From positions 1,116,001 through 1,180,000 of the forward strand of contig NZ_CP012196.1 of NCBI RefSeq assembly GCF_001190745.1: a stretch of 64,000 nt of DNA, in the 5' to 3' direction. The position numbers and the translations under genes are program-made. The first letter of the stretch is position 1. Each line of letters opens with the position of its first letter. Source of the DNA: Campylobacter gracilis. GTDB lineage: Bacteria; Campylobacterota; Campylobacteria; Campylobacterales; Campylobacteraceae. The notes below the pieces were generated by a model. That model was not told the DNA's origin and did no database searches. It was given only the letters and a program-made list of their open reading frames with translations. Shown here piece after piece: positions 27,344 through 36,688 of this stretch.

Positions 27344-29931
27344 TTGCTCTCCTCGTTGTCGCCAAAGATCACAAAAGGCAGCATCAGCGTGTTTTTGATG
27401 AGATTATACGGCGTTTTTAGCACGTCGGTCGCAACGGCGGTCGAGTAGGTGGGCTTTTTCGTCGTGCCGCGAATCTCGATGATCGTGGAGATTGTGTTGT
27501 TTTCGCCCAAGATGATATGATTTAGCAGCGGGATTTTTGAGATTATCGAGCTTGCGTCTTTGAGGTATTTAAGCTCCAGATCGATATTCAGTGCGCCGCT
27601 TTTCATATCCACTTCGCCGTTGCCCGCGATATCTGCGCTACTGCCGGTAAAATTCATCGCGTTTATGTAAATTTTATCGCCGCTGCGGCGAAAGTAAATT
27701 TTACCCTTCTGCACGCTAAAGCCGCGATCATTGAAATCGGGCGTCTTAAACGTAAGCAGCGACGGCACAGAGTTTATAAAGCTAAGCAGCCTTTGATAGA
27801 TGATGTAGTCCTTCAGATAGGTGTTTTGCACGTTGATCTCGCCGCGATAGTTGCGCGGATCGATGCCGCTTGCTTTTAGCGTAAATACCCCTCCGTCGAA
27901 GCTCTGCGAGCCCAGAAATTGATTAAGCGCCTCGCCGCTGATGTTTTGCGCAAAAATTTGAAGCAAGCTCTTTTTAAAGATCAACTTCACGTCGCCGCGT
28001 TTAAAGCTTGCGTTTAAATTCATATTTTTGCCGTCCAGCACGCCGTTAAAGTGCGTAAATTTCAGCGTCTTATTAAGATCGGATAGCACGATGGAAGAGT
28101 TTTGCCCGCTGAAATTTATCGGCGAGCGCTCCTTTGTGCCGCTATTAAACTCGCTGGTTTGCACGCTCGTATTGATCGCGACGTCCACGTCTTTTAGAGC
28201 GACGAAGTTACCGCCTTTGTTGATTTTGAGAGAAATTTTACCGCTTCCGCTAGAGCCGTCCAGATCGCCGCCGCGCACTCGAAGCGCGAAAGAGTCGTTT
28301 TTATAATGGCTTCCGTCCTTGTTTAGCAGACCGAAATCAAAGATGAGATTGTTACTGCTGATATCTAAGTTTGTAAAATCGCTGGTTAAAATTTTAAGAT
28401 CTCCGCCGCCAATGCCCGCGTTTTTAAGCGTCTTAGAAAAGGGCAAAATTCCGCTAATATCGGGCGAGCTGATCTCGATCCGCTCGCCGAAGCTCATCTT
28501 CGCGCCTAAAAATTGCGAGCTCAGCACTGGCGCTTTGCCGCTAAAATCAAGGCTTATATTATCTCGCGCGTCGCCAAATTTTAAAATTTCTTTGCCGTTC
28601 GGGGAGAGATTAAAGCTATGGATTATGCCGTTAAATTTGGCCTTGCGCGTGGCGATATCGATACTGCTGCTTGCCGTGGCGTTAAAAATTTCATTTTGCA
28701 GATTCGCGTCTTTGATGTCGATCTTTTTTTCTGTGATATGCACCCGCGCGGCTTTGGAGTGAAATTTCGCTTTAGAGATCATCAGATCGGCGTCTTTTAG
28801 CGTCACGTTCGCATCCACCTTGGCGCTTTCCTTTTCGACGTCTACGTCTATCAGCACGCGCGCATCGATCCCGCCGCTCAGCGGATATACGGGCTCGTCT
28901 ATGCCGTAGCTTTGTAAAATATCCACAAGGTCCTTGCCCAAGCTCTCCTTGGTCCGCAGATCCAGATATACGACCGGCCTCTCTTCAAAGAGCCCGCCGA
29001 TACGCACGCCGCTTCCCTCCAGGCTTTTGCCTTTAAATTTAGGCTCATTTAGCGTGAAGCTTAGAAAATCGTTTTTAAGCGTGATGTTGGCGTCTTTTAC
29101 CGTTACGGCTTCGATTTGCGGTTGAAATTTTATCGTAAGATCCTGCGCGTAAGCCGTGGCGCTGACATTTTCGGCGATCGGGCGCGGATCTTTCAGATCG
29201 ACTTTGGCATGCAGATTTTCGATATAGTAGTTTTGCGCGACCGCCTTGCCGTAGATCCACTCGTTCGCAAGAGGATTTAGCCCCGTAAGTGCGCCTAGCT
29301 CATTCATAAAATTTTTCAGACTCAAGGCCGAGGCGCGGTTTATCTCGATATTTAGCTCCGAGCCGATATTGTGCACGTCAAGCTCGCCCGCGATCTCGTG
29401 TGAAGCGAAGGTGCCGTTAAAATCATACGTATCGGCTCTGAAATTTGCCCGTGCCGTGCCGTGCAGAGTGAGATTAAAATCATTTAGTTCAAGCTCGATC
29501 GGATCGAAGTTCAGTCCGTTTGCGCTCGGCGTGATCTTCGAGTTTAGCCTAAAAAACCGCGTGTCGGCGTAAAAAACGTCGCTTTTATATTTTAGCTTTA
29601 GACTTTCGCCCTTGATCTTTAAATTTTGCACGTCGATCTCTTCGAAAAAGGAGTTGATGAGCGAGATTTTTTTGCTAAATTCCAAAATTTTCTCGCTTTG
29701 CGTGCGCAGATCGGTGGAATTTTGCTCTAAATTTTGTGTATTATTTTGCGTAATTTCAAGATTTTTGATACGCAGCACGAGACCTTTATTTAGCTTGAGA
29801 TAAAACCCCTCAAGCTTTGCAAAGCCCACGTCCAGCTGCGAAATCGCAATACCGTGCTTTAGGCCTACCGCGCAGATTATAAAAAGTATAGTAAGAGTAA
29901 GAAAAAATCTAGCTAAAAATTTATACATCAT
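27340..29931 (-). CDS. YhdP/AsmA-like membrane-anchored protein
   Basis: This 863-residue protein has one N-terminal membrane helix (FFLTLTILFIICAVGL, about residues 9-25) and a very long periplasmic beta-rich region typical of the AsmA superfamily. Such proteins form grooves that carry phospholipids to the outer membrane. The C-terminal part (GRGEV-type strands, SFDGGVFTLKASGIDP, YLKDASSIISKIPLLNHIIL, FVIFGDNEESK) is characteristic of the AsmA_2/DUF3971 end. A short Asn-rich stretch (ITQNNTQNLEQNSTDLRTQS, about residues 60-80) looks like the insertions seen in other genes here. It is divergent from mltG and translationally coupled to xerH. Confidence 0.8.
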   Translation of the reverse strand: MMYKFLARFFLTLTILFIICAVGLKHGIAISQLDVGFAKLEGFYLKLNKGLVLRIKNLEITQNNTQNLEQNSTDLRTQSEKILEFSKKISLINSFFEEIDVQNLKIKGESLKLKYKSDVFYADTRFFRLNSKITPSANGLNFDPIELELNDFNLTLHGTARANFRADTYDFNGTFASHEIAGELDVHNIGSELNIEINRASALSLKNFMNELGALTGLNPLANEWIYGKAVAQNYYIENLHAKVDLKDPRPIAENVSATAYAQDLTIKFQPQIEAVTVKDANITLKNDFLSFTLNEPKFKGKSLEGSGVRIGGLFEERPVVYLDLRTKESLGKDLVDILQSYGIDEPVYPLSGGIDARVLIDVDVEKESAKVDANVTLKDADLMISKAKFHSKAARVHITEKKIDIKDANLQNEIFNATASSSIDIATRKAKFNGIIHSFNLSPNGKEILKFGDARDNISLDFSGKAPVLSSQFLGAKMSFGERIEISSPDISGILPFSKTLKNAGIGGGDLKILTSDFTNLDISSNNLIFDFGLLNKDGSHYKNDSFALRVRGGDLDGSSGSGKISLKINKGGNFVALKDVDVAINTSVQTSEFNSGTKERSPINFSGQNSSIVLSDLNKTLKFTHFNGVLDGKNMNLNASFKRGDVKLIFKKSLLQIFAQNISGEALNQFLGSQSFDGGVFTLKASGIDPRNYRGEINVQNTYLKDYIIYQRLLSFINSVPSLLTFKTPDFNDRGFSVQKGKIYFRRSGDKIYINAMNFTGSSADIAGNGEVDMKSGALNIDLELKYLKDASSIISKIPLLNHIILGENNTISTIIEIRGTTKKPTYSTAVATDVLKTPYNLIKNTLMLPFVIFGDNEESK

Positions 29932-30026
29932 TGTCCCATTAAAAAGCTACGCTCAAAATCAAATCGAGCGTGCCGAAAAACTGCGCTTATAATATGAAAT
30001 TTATTCAAAATTTTGGCTTATTTGCC

Positions 30027-30032
30027 TATAAT
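30027..30032 (+). promoter_or_regulatory. Probable sigma-70 -10 element of mltG
   Basis: A perfect TATAAT lies 26 bp before the mltG ATG, preceded by a T-rich stretch (TTGGCTTATTTGCC) as is usual for Campylobacter promoters, which lack a strong -35 box. Confidence 0.6.
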
Positions 30033-30057
30033 TTCAGTTAAATTTTGAAAGGAACGC

Positions 30058-31008
30058 ATGAAATTTTTTATAAAGCTCATCAAAGCGGCGTGCGTTTGTA
30101 TCGAGCTTGCGGCTATCGTTCTTTTGGCCGTGGGCTTTGATCTACACGAGCGCGTCGGCAACGCGAAAACCGTGCAGATAGGCCAGGGCAGCTCAACGAA
30201 AATTTTATCCGAACTCTCAAAGAGTTATCCTAAATTTAGCAAATTCGACGCGAGACTGCTTTCTTTTTACGGCGGCGCAAAAACCGGCGAGCTGGAGCTT
30301 AGCGGCGAAAATTTGCCCAAATATCAGTTTTTATATGAGCTAAGCATCGCAAAGCCCGTGATGAACGAGATTAAGCTGATCCCGGGCGAAACTACGATCG
30401 TGTTTTTAAAACAGCTTGCGAAAGATCGCGGACTAAGCTTTAGCGAACTTGAGCGCGAATACAACGCTACGGCGCCGTTTTACGAGGGCTTTTTGGTTCC
30501 CGAAACCTATAAAATAGGCAAAAACGAAAGCGAAAAAAATATCATCGACCACCTCATCTCAAGCGCGCAAAAATTCCACGAAGGATTGTCGCACGAGCTT
30601 ATCGGCGAATATAACGCCACGGCGTGGAAGCAGGTGCTGATCAAAGCCTCAGTCATTCAAAAAGAGGCTGCAAACGCCGATGAAATGCCCCTCGTAGCCT
30701 CCGTCATCGACAACCGCTTAGCCAAAAATATGCGCCTTCAGATGGACGGCACGCTGAATTACGGCGAGTTTTCGCACGTCAAAATCACTCCGCAGCGCAT
30801 CCGCACCGATACCAGCCACTACAATACCTACCTTAACGACGGACTTCCCAAAGAGCCCGTGTGTGTGGTCTCTCGCGATGCAATACGCGCAGCTTTGGCG
30901 CCTGCAAAGAGCGAGTATCTGTATTTTATGCGAAATAAAAAAACGGGGCTTCACGATTTTGCGCGCACGCAAGCCGAGCACGAGCGCAACGTAAAGGCGC
31001 AGAGGTAA
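30058..31008 (+). CDS. mltG: Endolytic murein transglycosylase MltG
   Basis: MltG cleaves nascent glycan strands at the inner membrane and sets their length. A single N-terminal helix (residues about 10-27) anchors a periplasmic YceG-like domain. ETTIVFLKQLAKDRGLS is a LysM-like start, FLVPETYKI is the conserved substrate-groove motif, and KASVIQKEAANADEMPLVASV contains the catalytic Glu. NMRLQMDGTLNYG and the YNTYLNDGLPKEPVC block are equally diagnostic. The length of 316 residues is normal. GAAAGGAACGC precedes the ATG. Confidence 0.95.
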   Translation: MKFFIKLIKAACVCIELAAIVLLAVGFDLHERVGNAKTVQIGQGSSTKILSELSKSYPKFSKFDARLLSFYGGAKTGELELSGENLPKYQFLYELSIAKPVMNEIKLIPGETTIVFLKQLAKDRGLSFSELEREYNATAPFYEGFLVPETYKIGKNESEKNIIDHLISSAQKFHEGLSHELIGEYNATAWKQVLIKASVIQKEAANADEMPLVASVIDNRLAKNMRLQMDGTLNYGEFSHVKITPQRIRTDTSHYNTYLNDGLPKEPVCVVSRDAIRAALAPAKSEYLYFMRNKKTGLHDFARTQAEHERNVKAQR

Positions 31009-31116
31009 AATTTAAGGTCGCTTCTGCTTAAATTTTAAAACGAAATTTCGTCTTTAAATTTTAAAATTTAAACTCCCGCAGTTATAAAAATGCGGGCTGA
31101 TATTTGGGAGATAACA

Positions 31117-31998
31117 ATGAAAATAGCGATATTCGGCGCAGGAAACATCGGCGCAGCGGTAGCGAACGATCTTATCGTAAGCGATTCTTTGAGCCAAAAG
31201 ATAGATAGCATCGCGCTTGTGGATACGGTAGAGCAGATCGCGCGCGGCAAGGCGCTCGATCTTGCCCATGCGGCGGCGGTTTATGAGCGAGACCTGCGCA
31301 TAAGCGGCAGCACGGAGCCTAGCGACATAGCGGATGCAGGCATTGTCGTGATCACGGCAGGGCGCGCAAGAAAGGCAGGACAGAGCAGGGAGGAGCTGTT
31401 TGGCAGCAACGCCGCCATCGTCGCGCAATGCGCGCGAGATGCCGCAAAATACGCGCCTAGCTCCATCATCATCGTCGTTACTAATCCGCTTGATATGATG
31501 GTTTATGCGGCGCTTAAAGCTAGCGGGTTTGCAAAAGAGCGCGTCATCGGCATGGCGGGCGAGCTAGACGGCGCGCGGCTTAAATTTGAACTCGCGCGCG
31601 AAAGCGGCAAGGAAATTTCATCAATGAGAAGCGCGATCGTGGGTCCGCATAGCGAAGAGATGATCGCGCTTAAAAACGAGCTGGGATTTGAAATTTCGGA
31701 TGAAATTTTTGGTCGCGCGGTGCAAAATACCAAACGCGCCGGCGCGCAGATCGGCGAGCTACTGGGTACGTCGGCGTATTTGGCGCCCGCTGCGGGGATC
31801 GTAAAGATCATGAAATACATTCTTTGCGATACCTGCGGCACGCTTGCCTGCTGCGTTGCGGATAGATCGGGAGTGCCTTTGGGGCGCTTCGTAAGCGTCG
31901 GCAAAATGGGCGCGATAGAGAGAAATTTCGCCTACTCGGGCGAGTTTTACGAGCAGCTTGAGCGGATGCGTGAGCGGATAGCAGGGCTGAAGTTTTAG
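31117..31998 (+). CDS. mdh: Malate dehydrogenase (LDH-like)
   Basis: Mdh interconverts malate and oxaloacetate with NAD. The Rossmann loop KIAIFGAGNIGAAVA opens the protein; VDTVEQIARGKALDLAHA supplies the NAD-binding acid. TAGRARKAGQSREEL carries the substrate-binding arginines, VTNPLDMMVY and MAGELDGARLKFELA follow, and the catalytic His is in VGPHSEEM. The start is ATG 31117 with GGGAG 6 bp upstream; a more distal start lacks a ribosome site. In C. jejuni mdh is followed by sucC, sucD and then oorDABC. Here sucCD is absent and a 399-bp spacer leads straight to oorD. Confidence 0.93.
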   Translation: MKIAIFGAGNIGAAVANDLIVSDSLSQKIDSIALVDTVEQIARGKALDLAHAAAVYERDLRISGSTEPSDIADAGIVVITAGRARKAGQSREELFGSNAAIVAQCARDAAKYAPSSIIIVVTNPLDMMVYAALKASGFAKERVIGMAGELDGARLKFELARESGKEISSMRSAIVGPHSEEMIALKNELGFEISDEIFGRAVQNTKRAGAQIGELLGTSAYLAPAAGIVKIMKYILCDTCGTLACCVADRSGVPLGRFVSVGKMGAIERNFAYSGEFYEQLERMRERIAGLKF

Positions 31999-32397
31999 CG
32001 GATATAGGGCGAATTAGGCGCGATGCGGAAGCGGGATTCGTAGATTTAAAATTTCAAAGTATATAGAATTCTTGCGATAGAATTTTGCGGCATTAAATTT
32101 CACTTCGGCAAGAAATTTAAGCTCGCGGAATTCTGCAGCGTAAAATTTCATTCGCTGCGGAATTTTAAAATTTGCGCAATTTTCCGTTGTGAAATTTCGT
32201 AGATTAAAATTTTACTTTGGCTCAGAATTCTGCGCGACGTAAATTTTTGAGAGCCACAAAATTTTAAAATTTAAACTCTGCAAAATTTAAAAATGAGAGA
32301 AATTTAATGCGATCAAAGCAGGCTTGCGCCGCAAAATTTCAAATTTTAAATCGCGAAGCGAGATTTAGTGCGGATTTTGATAAATTAAGGAGAAAAT
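31999..32397. other. RAATTY-rich spacer where sucCD would be expected
   Basis: No gene is present. The sequence is a dense run of RAATTY hexamers separated by short GC-rich steps (for example GAATTCTGC and AAATTTCAC). I see no residual sucC or sucD coding sequence by eye. AAGGAG at the end serves oorD. Confidence 0.5.
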
Positions 32398-32709
32398 ATG
32401 AGCGAAAATGAGAGCCAGCGCGCTATCTGGACGGATGAGAGCCGCTGTAAGGCGTGCAACATCTGCGTAAGCGTCTGTCCTAGCGGCGCGATCGCGATGA
32501 GACAGGACGAGGGCGCCGTGCAAGGCATGATGATCGACGTGGTGGATGAGGGCGCCTGTATCGGCTGTAGGGAGTGCGAGTTGCACTGCCCTGATTTTGC
32601 GATTTTCGTTGCGCCCAAAGGCTTTAAATTCGCTCGTCTAAGCTCGCAGGCTAGAGAGATGGCTGAAAAAATCAAAAACAATAATTTTATGAAACCCAAG
32701 GACGCATAA
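32398..32709 (+). CDS. oorD: 2-oxoglutarate:acceptor oxidoreductase, ferredoxin-like delta subunit
   Basis: OorD is the two-cluster ferredoxin subunit of the OorDABC complex, which oxidises 2-oxoglutarate to succinyl-CoA. Two complete 4Fe-4S motifs are present: CKACNICVSVCP (about residues 17-28) and CIGCRECELHCP (about residues 56-67). The length is 103 residues. Its TAA overlaps the oorA ATG by one base. The complex replaces 2-oxoglutarate dehydrogenase in Campylobacter and passes electrons to a low-potential carrier. Confidence 0.95.
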   Translation: MSENESQRAIWTDESRCKACNICVSVCPSGAIAMRQDEGAVQGMMIDVVDEGACIGCRECELHCPDFAIFVAPKGFKFARLSSQAREMAEKIKNNNFMKPKDA

Positions 32710-33830
32710 TGAGAGAAGTAATTTCCACAGGCAACGCCTTAATTGCGCGTGCGGCGATTGATTGCGGCTGTAATTTTTTTGGAGGCTACCCGATCACGCC
32801 GAGCAGCGAGATCGCGCACGAGATGAGTCGCTTGCTACCTAAGGTCGGAGGCAAATTTATCCAGATGGAGGATGAAATTTCGGGCATTTCGGTAGCTTTG
32901 GGCGCGTCGATGAGCGGTGCAAAGGCGATGACGGCAAGCTCCGGTCCTGGAATTTCGCTAAAATCAGAGCAGATTGGGCTTGGCTTTATCGCTGAAATTC
33001 CGCTTTTAATCGTAAACGTTATGCGCGGAGGTCCTAGCACCGGACTTCCTACGCGAGTGGCACAGGGCGATATTTTGCAAGCTCGCAACCCCACTCACGG
33101 TGATTTTCAAAGCATCGCGCTGTGCCCGGGCTCGCTAAAGGAGGCTTACACGCAGACCGTGCGCGCCTTCAATCTAGCCGAGCGGTTTATGACGCCAGTA
33201 TTTTTGCTACTTGATGAGACGCTTGGGCATATGCAGGCTAAGGCGGTGCTGCCTGAAATTTCGGATCTAAAAATCGAGCGCAGGGCGGAATTTAAAGGTA
33301 GTCCGAAAGATTATGAGCCTTACGATGCTGCGCCCGATAAGCCTGCGGTGCTAAATCCATTTTTTAGGGGATACCACTATCACATAACGGGGCTTCATCA
33401 CGGCGGGAAGGGCTTTCCGACCGAAAATGAGCAGATCGTAGATCACTCTATAAAAAGGCTTTTTAATAAAATTTCGGCGCATGAAGATGAGATCGTGCAA
33501 TATGAGGAATTTATGCTAGATGACGCCGAAATCTGCATCATCGCCTACGGCAGCGTTAGCCTGGCAGCAAAAGACGCGATTTTAAAGCTACGAGGGCAAG
33601 GCGTGCGTGTGGGACTTTTTCGCCCGATTACGCTATGGCCAAGCCCTGAGCGCAAGCTAAGGGAGCTAGGGGAGAGATTTAATAAAATTTTGATCGCCGA
33701 GCTAAATTTAGGGCAGTATCTGCTAGAGGTGCAGCGCGCTTGCTTGAGGGATGATTTTAAGACGCTTCTTAAGGCAAACGGTAGACCGATCAGCCCTAGC
33801 GAGATTATCGAGAAAGTAAAGGAGCTTTAA
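32709..33830 (+). CDS. oorA: 2-oxoglutarate:acceptor oxidoreductase, alpha subunit
   Basis: The alpha subunit holds the pyrimidine-side domain of the thiamine diphosphate enzyme and the substrate-binding region. The N-terminus STGNALIARAAIDCGCNFFG followed by YPITPSSEIAHEM is diagnostic, QMEDEISGISVALGASMSGA supplies the cofactor-activating Glu, and SGPGISLKSEQIGL follows. The later GGPSTGLPTRVAQGDI motif separates 2-oxoacid families and suits 2-oxoglutarate. The length is 373 residues. Its stop abuts the oorB start. Confidence 0.95.
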   Translation: MREVISTGNALIARAAIDCGCNFFGGYPITPSSEIAHEMSRLLPKVGGKFIQMEDEISGISVALGASMSGAKAMTASSGPGISLKSEQIGLGFIAEIPLLIVNVMRGGPSTGLPTRVAQGDILQARNPTHGDFQSIALCPGSLKEAYTQTVRAFNLAERFMTPVFLLLDETLGHMQAKAVLPEISDLKIERRAEFKGSPKDYEPYDAAPDKPAVLNPFFRGYHYHITGLHHGGKGFPTENEQIVDHSIKRLFNKISAHEDEIVQYEEFMLDDAEICIIAYGSVSLAAKDAILKLRGQGVRVGLFRPITLWPSPERKLRELGERFNKILIAELNLGQYLLEVQRACLRDDFKTLLKANGRPISPSEIIEKVKEL

Positions 33831-34676
33831 ATGGCGTTTGATTACGATAAATATCTAAGAACGGACAAGATGCCTACGCTTTGGTGCTGGGGCTGCGGCG
33901 ACGGAGTGATTTTAAAAGCGATTATTCGCGCGATTGACCGCATAGGCTGGAGTATGGACGATGTGTGCGTGGTAAGCGGTATCGGCTGTAGTGGCAGGAT
34001 GTCGAGTTACATAGACTGCAATACCGTCCATACGACGCACGGACGCGCGATAGCTTATGCTACGGGTATCAAGCTCGCAAATCCAGGTAAGCACGTAATA
34101 GTAGTCACTGGCGATGGCGATGGGCTTGCGATAGGGGGCAATCACACGATTCATGGATGCCGCCGCAATATCGATCTAAATCATATTTTAGTAAATAATT
34201 TCATCTACGGGCTTACAAACTCGCAGACGAGCCCTACGACGCCGCGCGGGTTTTGGACGGTTACGGCGCAATACGGCAATGTCGATCCCAGCTTTGATGC
34301 GGCGAAACTTGCAATCGCTGCCGGAGCAACTTTTGTTGGACGCGAGAGCGTGACAAATCCCGAAAAAATCGAGCGACTTCTAGCCAAGGGCTTTGAGCAC
34401 GAGGGTTATAGTTTTTTTGATATTTTTAGCAACTGCCACGTAAATTTGGGTCGTAAAAATAAAATGAGCGAGGCGGTGCAAATGCTAAAGTGGCTTGATT
34501 CGCGCACGATTTCCAAGGCTAAATTTGACGCTCTTAGCGAGGATGAGCGAGTGGGGCTATTTCCGCTTGGGGTTTTACATGAAGATAATGAGCACACCGA
34601 ATACACAAAGGCGTATCAAAAGGTGATAGACGCGGCACAAAGCGGCGAAGCGATAAATTTTGAAGGACTAAGATGA
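33831..34676 (+). CDS. oorB: 2-oxoglutarate:acceptor oxidoreductase, beta subunit
   Basis: The beta subunit binds thiamine diphosphate through its diphosphate motif. PTLWCWGCGDGVILKAI provides a cluster- or cofactor-related Cys, VSGIGCSGRMSSYIDC is the family signature, and GDGDGLAIGGNHTIHGCRRN together with NNFIYGLTNSQTSPTTP forms the Mg-diphosphate loop. The length of 281 residues is normal. It overlaps oorC by ATGA. Confidence 0.95.
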   Translation: MAFDYDKYLRTDKMPTLWCWGCGDGVILKAIIRAIDRIGWSMDDVCVVSGIGCSGRMSSYIDCNTVHTTHGRAIAYATGIKLANPGKHVIVVTGDGDGLAIGGNHTIHGCRRNIDLNHILVNNFIYGLTNSQTSPTTPRGFWTVTAQYGNVDPSFDAAKLAIAAGATFVGRESVTNPEKIERLLAKGFEHEGYSFFDIFSNCHVNLGRKNKMSEAVQMLKWLDSRTISKAKFDALSEDERVGLFPLGVLHEDNEHTEYTKAYQKVIDAAQSGEAINFEGLR

Positions 34677-35227
34677 ATCAGTTAAGATTTGTGGGAGTGG
34701 GCGGTCAAGGCGTAATCTTAGCGGGTGAAATTCTAGCTGCGGCAAAGATCGCGCACGGCGGCTATGGAATCAAGGCATCTACGTATACCTCTCAGGTACG
34801 TGGCGGACCTACGAAAGTGGATATTATCTTAAGCGATGAAGAAATTCTATATCCTTACGCGAGCGAGGGCGAGATCGATTTCATGCTTGCAACGGCGCAG
34901 AGTAGCTACGATGCTTTCAAAAATGGCGTGAAAAAAGGCGGCGTGATCGTAATCGAGCCGAATTTAGTAGTGCCGAGCGATGAGGATAGGATAAACTTTA
35001 AAATTTATGAAATTCCAATCATCACCATCGCAAAATACGAAGTTGGAAATGTCATCACTCAAAGTGTCGTGGCTCTAGCGATCGCAGTAGAGCTTAGCCG
35101 CTGCATGGACGCAGGGCTTGTAAAAGAGCAAATGCTCCGCTCTGTGCCAGAAAAAACCCGCGCGCTAAATGAAAAGGCTTATGATTTGGGGATGAAATAC
35201 GCGAGAGAGGTTTTAGAGCAAATTTAA
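34673..35227 (+). CDS. oorC: 2-oxoglutarate:acceptor oxidoreductase, gamma subunit
   Basis: OorC corresponds to the gamma domain of 2-oxoacid:ferredoxin oxidoreductases, which contributes to CoA binding. The N-terminal GVGGQGVILAGEILAAAKIA loop and YTSQVRGGPTKVDIILSD are hallmark sequences. The length is 184 residues. It ends the operon; no clear terminator hairpin was found in the following 200 bp. Confidence 0.95.
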   Translation: MNQLRFVGVGGQGVILAGEILAAAKIAHGGYGIKASTYTSQVRGGPTKVDIILSDEEILYPYASEGEIDFMLATAQSSYDAFKNGVKKGGVIVIEPNLVVPSDEDRINFKIYEIPIITIAKYEVGNVITQSVVALAIAVELSRCMDAGLVKEQMLRSVPEKTRALNEKAYDLGMKYAREVLEQI

Positions 35228-35443
35228 AGACTTCATATAGAATTTATGATTAACCGCAAGAGTAAAATTTAAAAATTTTTATAGGTAAGATATAAAGTTT
35301 CTAGATTAGAATTTCAAAATTATATAGCCAACTGCTTACATTATTTTTTGATGGGTTGTACTAATTCAAATTGCCCGCTGCAACCTTTTATCTTTTCAAA
35401 CTTTATAAAATTATTGCCGTTCTTTTATCCTGTTAAATTAATC

Positions 35444-35944
35444 TTATTCCAAAAGTTCTTTGGCTTTTTTTACCGGATTGCATTCATCGTCATTTAAACA
35501 TTGTTCCAAACCATAGCTCATCTTACAGGCCAATTTTTTCTTTGAAGGCTCTATCGCCGCATCGCATACCTTTTTAAGATTTACAAATGCTCTTTTTATA
35601 TTGCCCGTATAGTACAAATCGTGCATACCTGCGTTTAGGCAAAAATTTAATAATTCGGCATCGCAAGCTTTGTTTAACGCTTCTGTTGCGTCTTCCTCTC
35701 TGCGCAAATATATTAATAAAATTCCTAATGCACCGCAGCTCTCAAAATTTTTTTCATCGCATTTTGCCGATAAAGTATCTTTTAGTATCGAGCAAGCTTC
35801 ATAATCGCCTTTGCTCCAATCGCATTTATTCGCTAAATTTTTTAAGTTTGTATCGTTTATTGCGGCAGAGATATCAATGTCTATATCGTTTTTTGCCAGC
35901 AAAGGCATAGATAAAAGTAGTGCTAATGATAAAATTTTTCTCAT
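35444..35944 (-). CDS. Secreted Cys-rich Sel1-like protein (Hcp-like), copy 2
   Basis: This is a small exported protein of the Helicobacter cysteine-rich (Hcp/Sel1-like repeat) type. A signal peptide MRKILSLALLLSMPLLAKND is followed by paired Cys in helical repeats: CDWSKGDYEACSIL, CDEKNFESCGALG, CDAELLNFCLNAG and CDAAIEPSKKKLAC. Spacing of 7-11 residues between Cys is as in Hcp proteins, where they form disulfides. The start is ATG 35944: AAAGGAC lies upstream and the predecessor's stop is 2 bp away. The longer frame beginning at 35992 is rejected because it would overlap the neighbour and lose the signal peptide. Function in the family is uncertain (host interaction or weak beta-lactam binding). 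Confidence 0.75.
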   Translation of the reverse strand: MRKILSLALLLSMPLLAKNDIDIDISAAINDTNLKNLANKCDWSKGDYEACSILKDTLSAKCDEKNFESCGALGILLIYLRREEDATEALNKACDAELLNFCLNAGMHDLYYTGNIKRAFVNLKKVCDAAIEPSKKKLACKMSYGLEQCLNDDECNPVKKAKELLE

Positions 35945-35946
35945 GG

Positions 35947-36459
35947 TTATAGTCCTTTGATAATTTCTTTGGCTTTCATTAGCGGATCGCACTTTGCATC
36001 TTTAGAGCAGTCTTCAATCTCTTTCCTTATGCTGCAAGCAAGCCTTTTGTCCTCTGAAATTCCCTGTTTGCAAATTTTATCAAAAACCTTAGCAGCTCTT
36101 TCAAGATTTCCCGTAAAAAGTATATCGTTAATGGCAAGATAGGAGCAGTAAGACATGATATTTGCTTCACATGCCTTAATCAAAGGAGCGGATGAAAATT
36201 CGTATTGACCCAAATCCGTAAATATCATCCCGGCTGCCCCGCAGCTTTCATAATCTCCGCCGTCGCACTTTTTGGATAAAATTTCGACGAGTTTCGTGCA
36301 TGCGCTGTATTTTCCATTGCCGCTATCGCAAGAGATCGCTAAATCTTTTTCCTCTTTGGTTTTTAATAAATAATCCAAGCCTTCCGCTGCCGCAGCAGGG
36401 ATCGCTGCAAATGCCGCTATAAGCGCAAGTGCCCAAATTTTAAGATAGAATTTTTTCAT
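35947..36459 (-). CDS. Secreted Cys-rich Sel1-like protein (Hcp-like), copy 1
   Basis: This paralogue of the following gene shares its layout: signal peptide FYLKIWALALIAAFAAIPAA, then CDSGNGKYSACTKL, CDGGDYESCGAAG, CEANIMSYCSYLA, CKQGISEDKRLAC and a C-terminal CSKDAKCDPLMKAKEII that matches CLNDDECNPVKKAKELL in the second copy. The two genes are 2 bp apart on the minus strand and form an operon made by tandem duplication. The ribosome site GGAGGGCGCG precedes the start. Each has about four repeats. Confidence 0.75.
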   Translation of the reverse strand: MKKFYLKIWALALIAAFAAIPAAAAEGLDYLLKTKEEKDLAISCDSGNGKYSACTKLVEILSKKCDGGDYESCGAAGMIFTDLGQYEFSSAPLIKACEANIMSYCSYLAINDILFTGNLERAAKVFDKICKQGISEDKRLACSIRKEIEDCSKDAKCDPLMKAKEIIKGL

Positions 36460-36688
36460 CGCGCCCTCCGTTTTTAGGCAGCGATTATATATTAAAATAT
36501 TTTAGCGGGCTCTTAAAATTTTGTAGAGTTAAAATTTCGATCGCTCGCTAAATTTAGCGGTGCTATTTTTGTAAGCCGCGCTGCTTCGGGATTTAAAACA
36601 CCGCTTTTAAAATTTTAAACGTCGCGGTGAAATTTTAAAATTTCACCGCAAGCTTTGGGCGACTTTAAATTTAACATATCGAGTTCTG

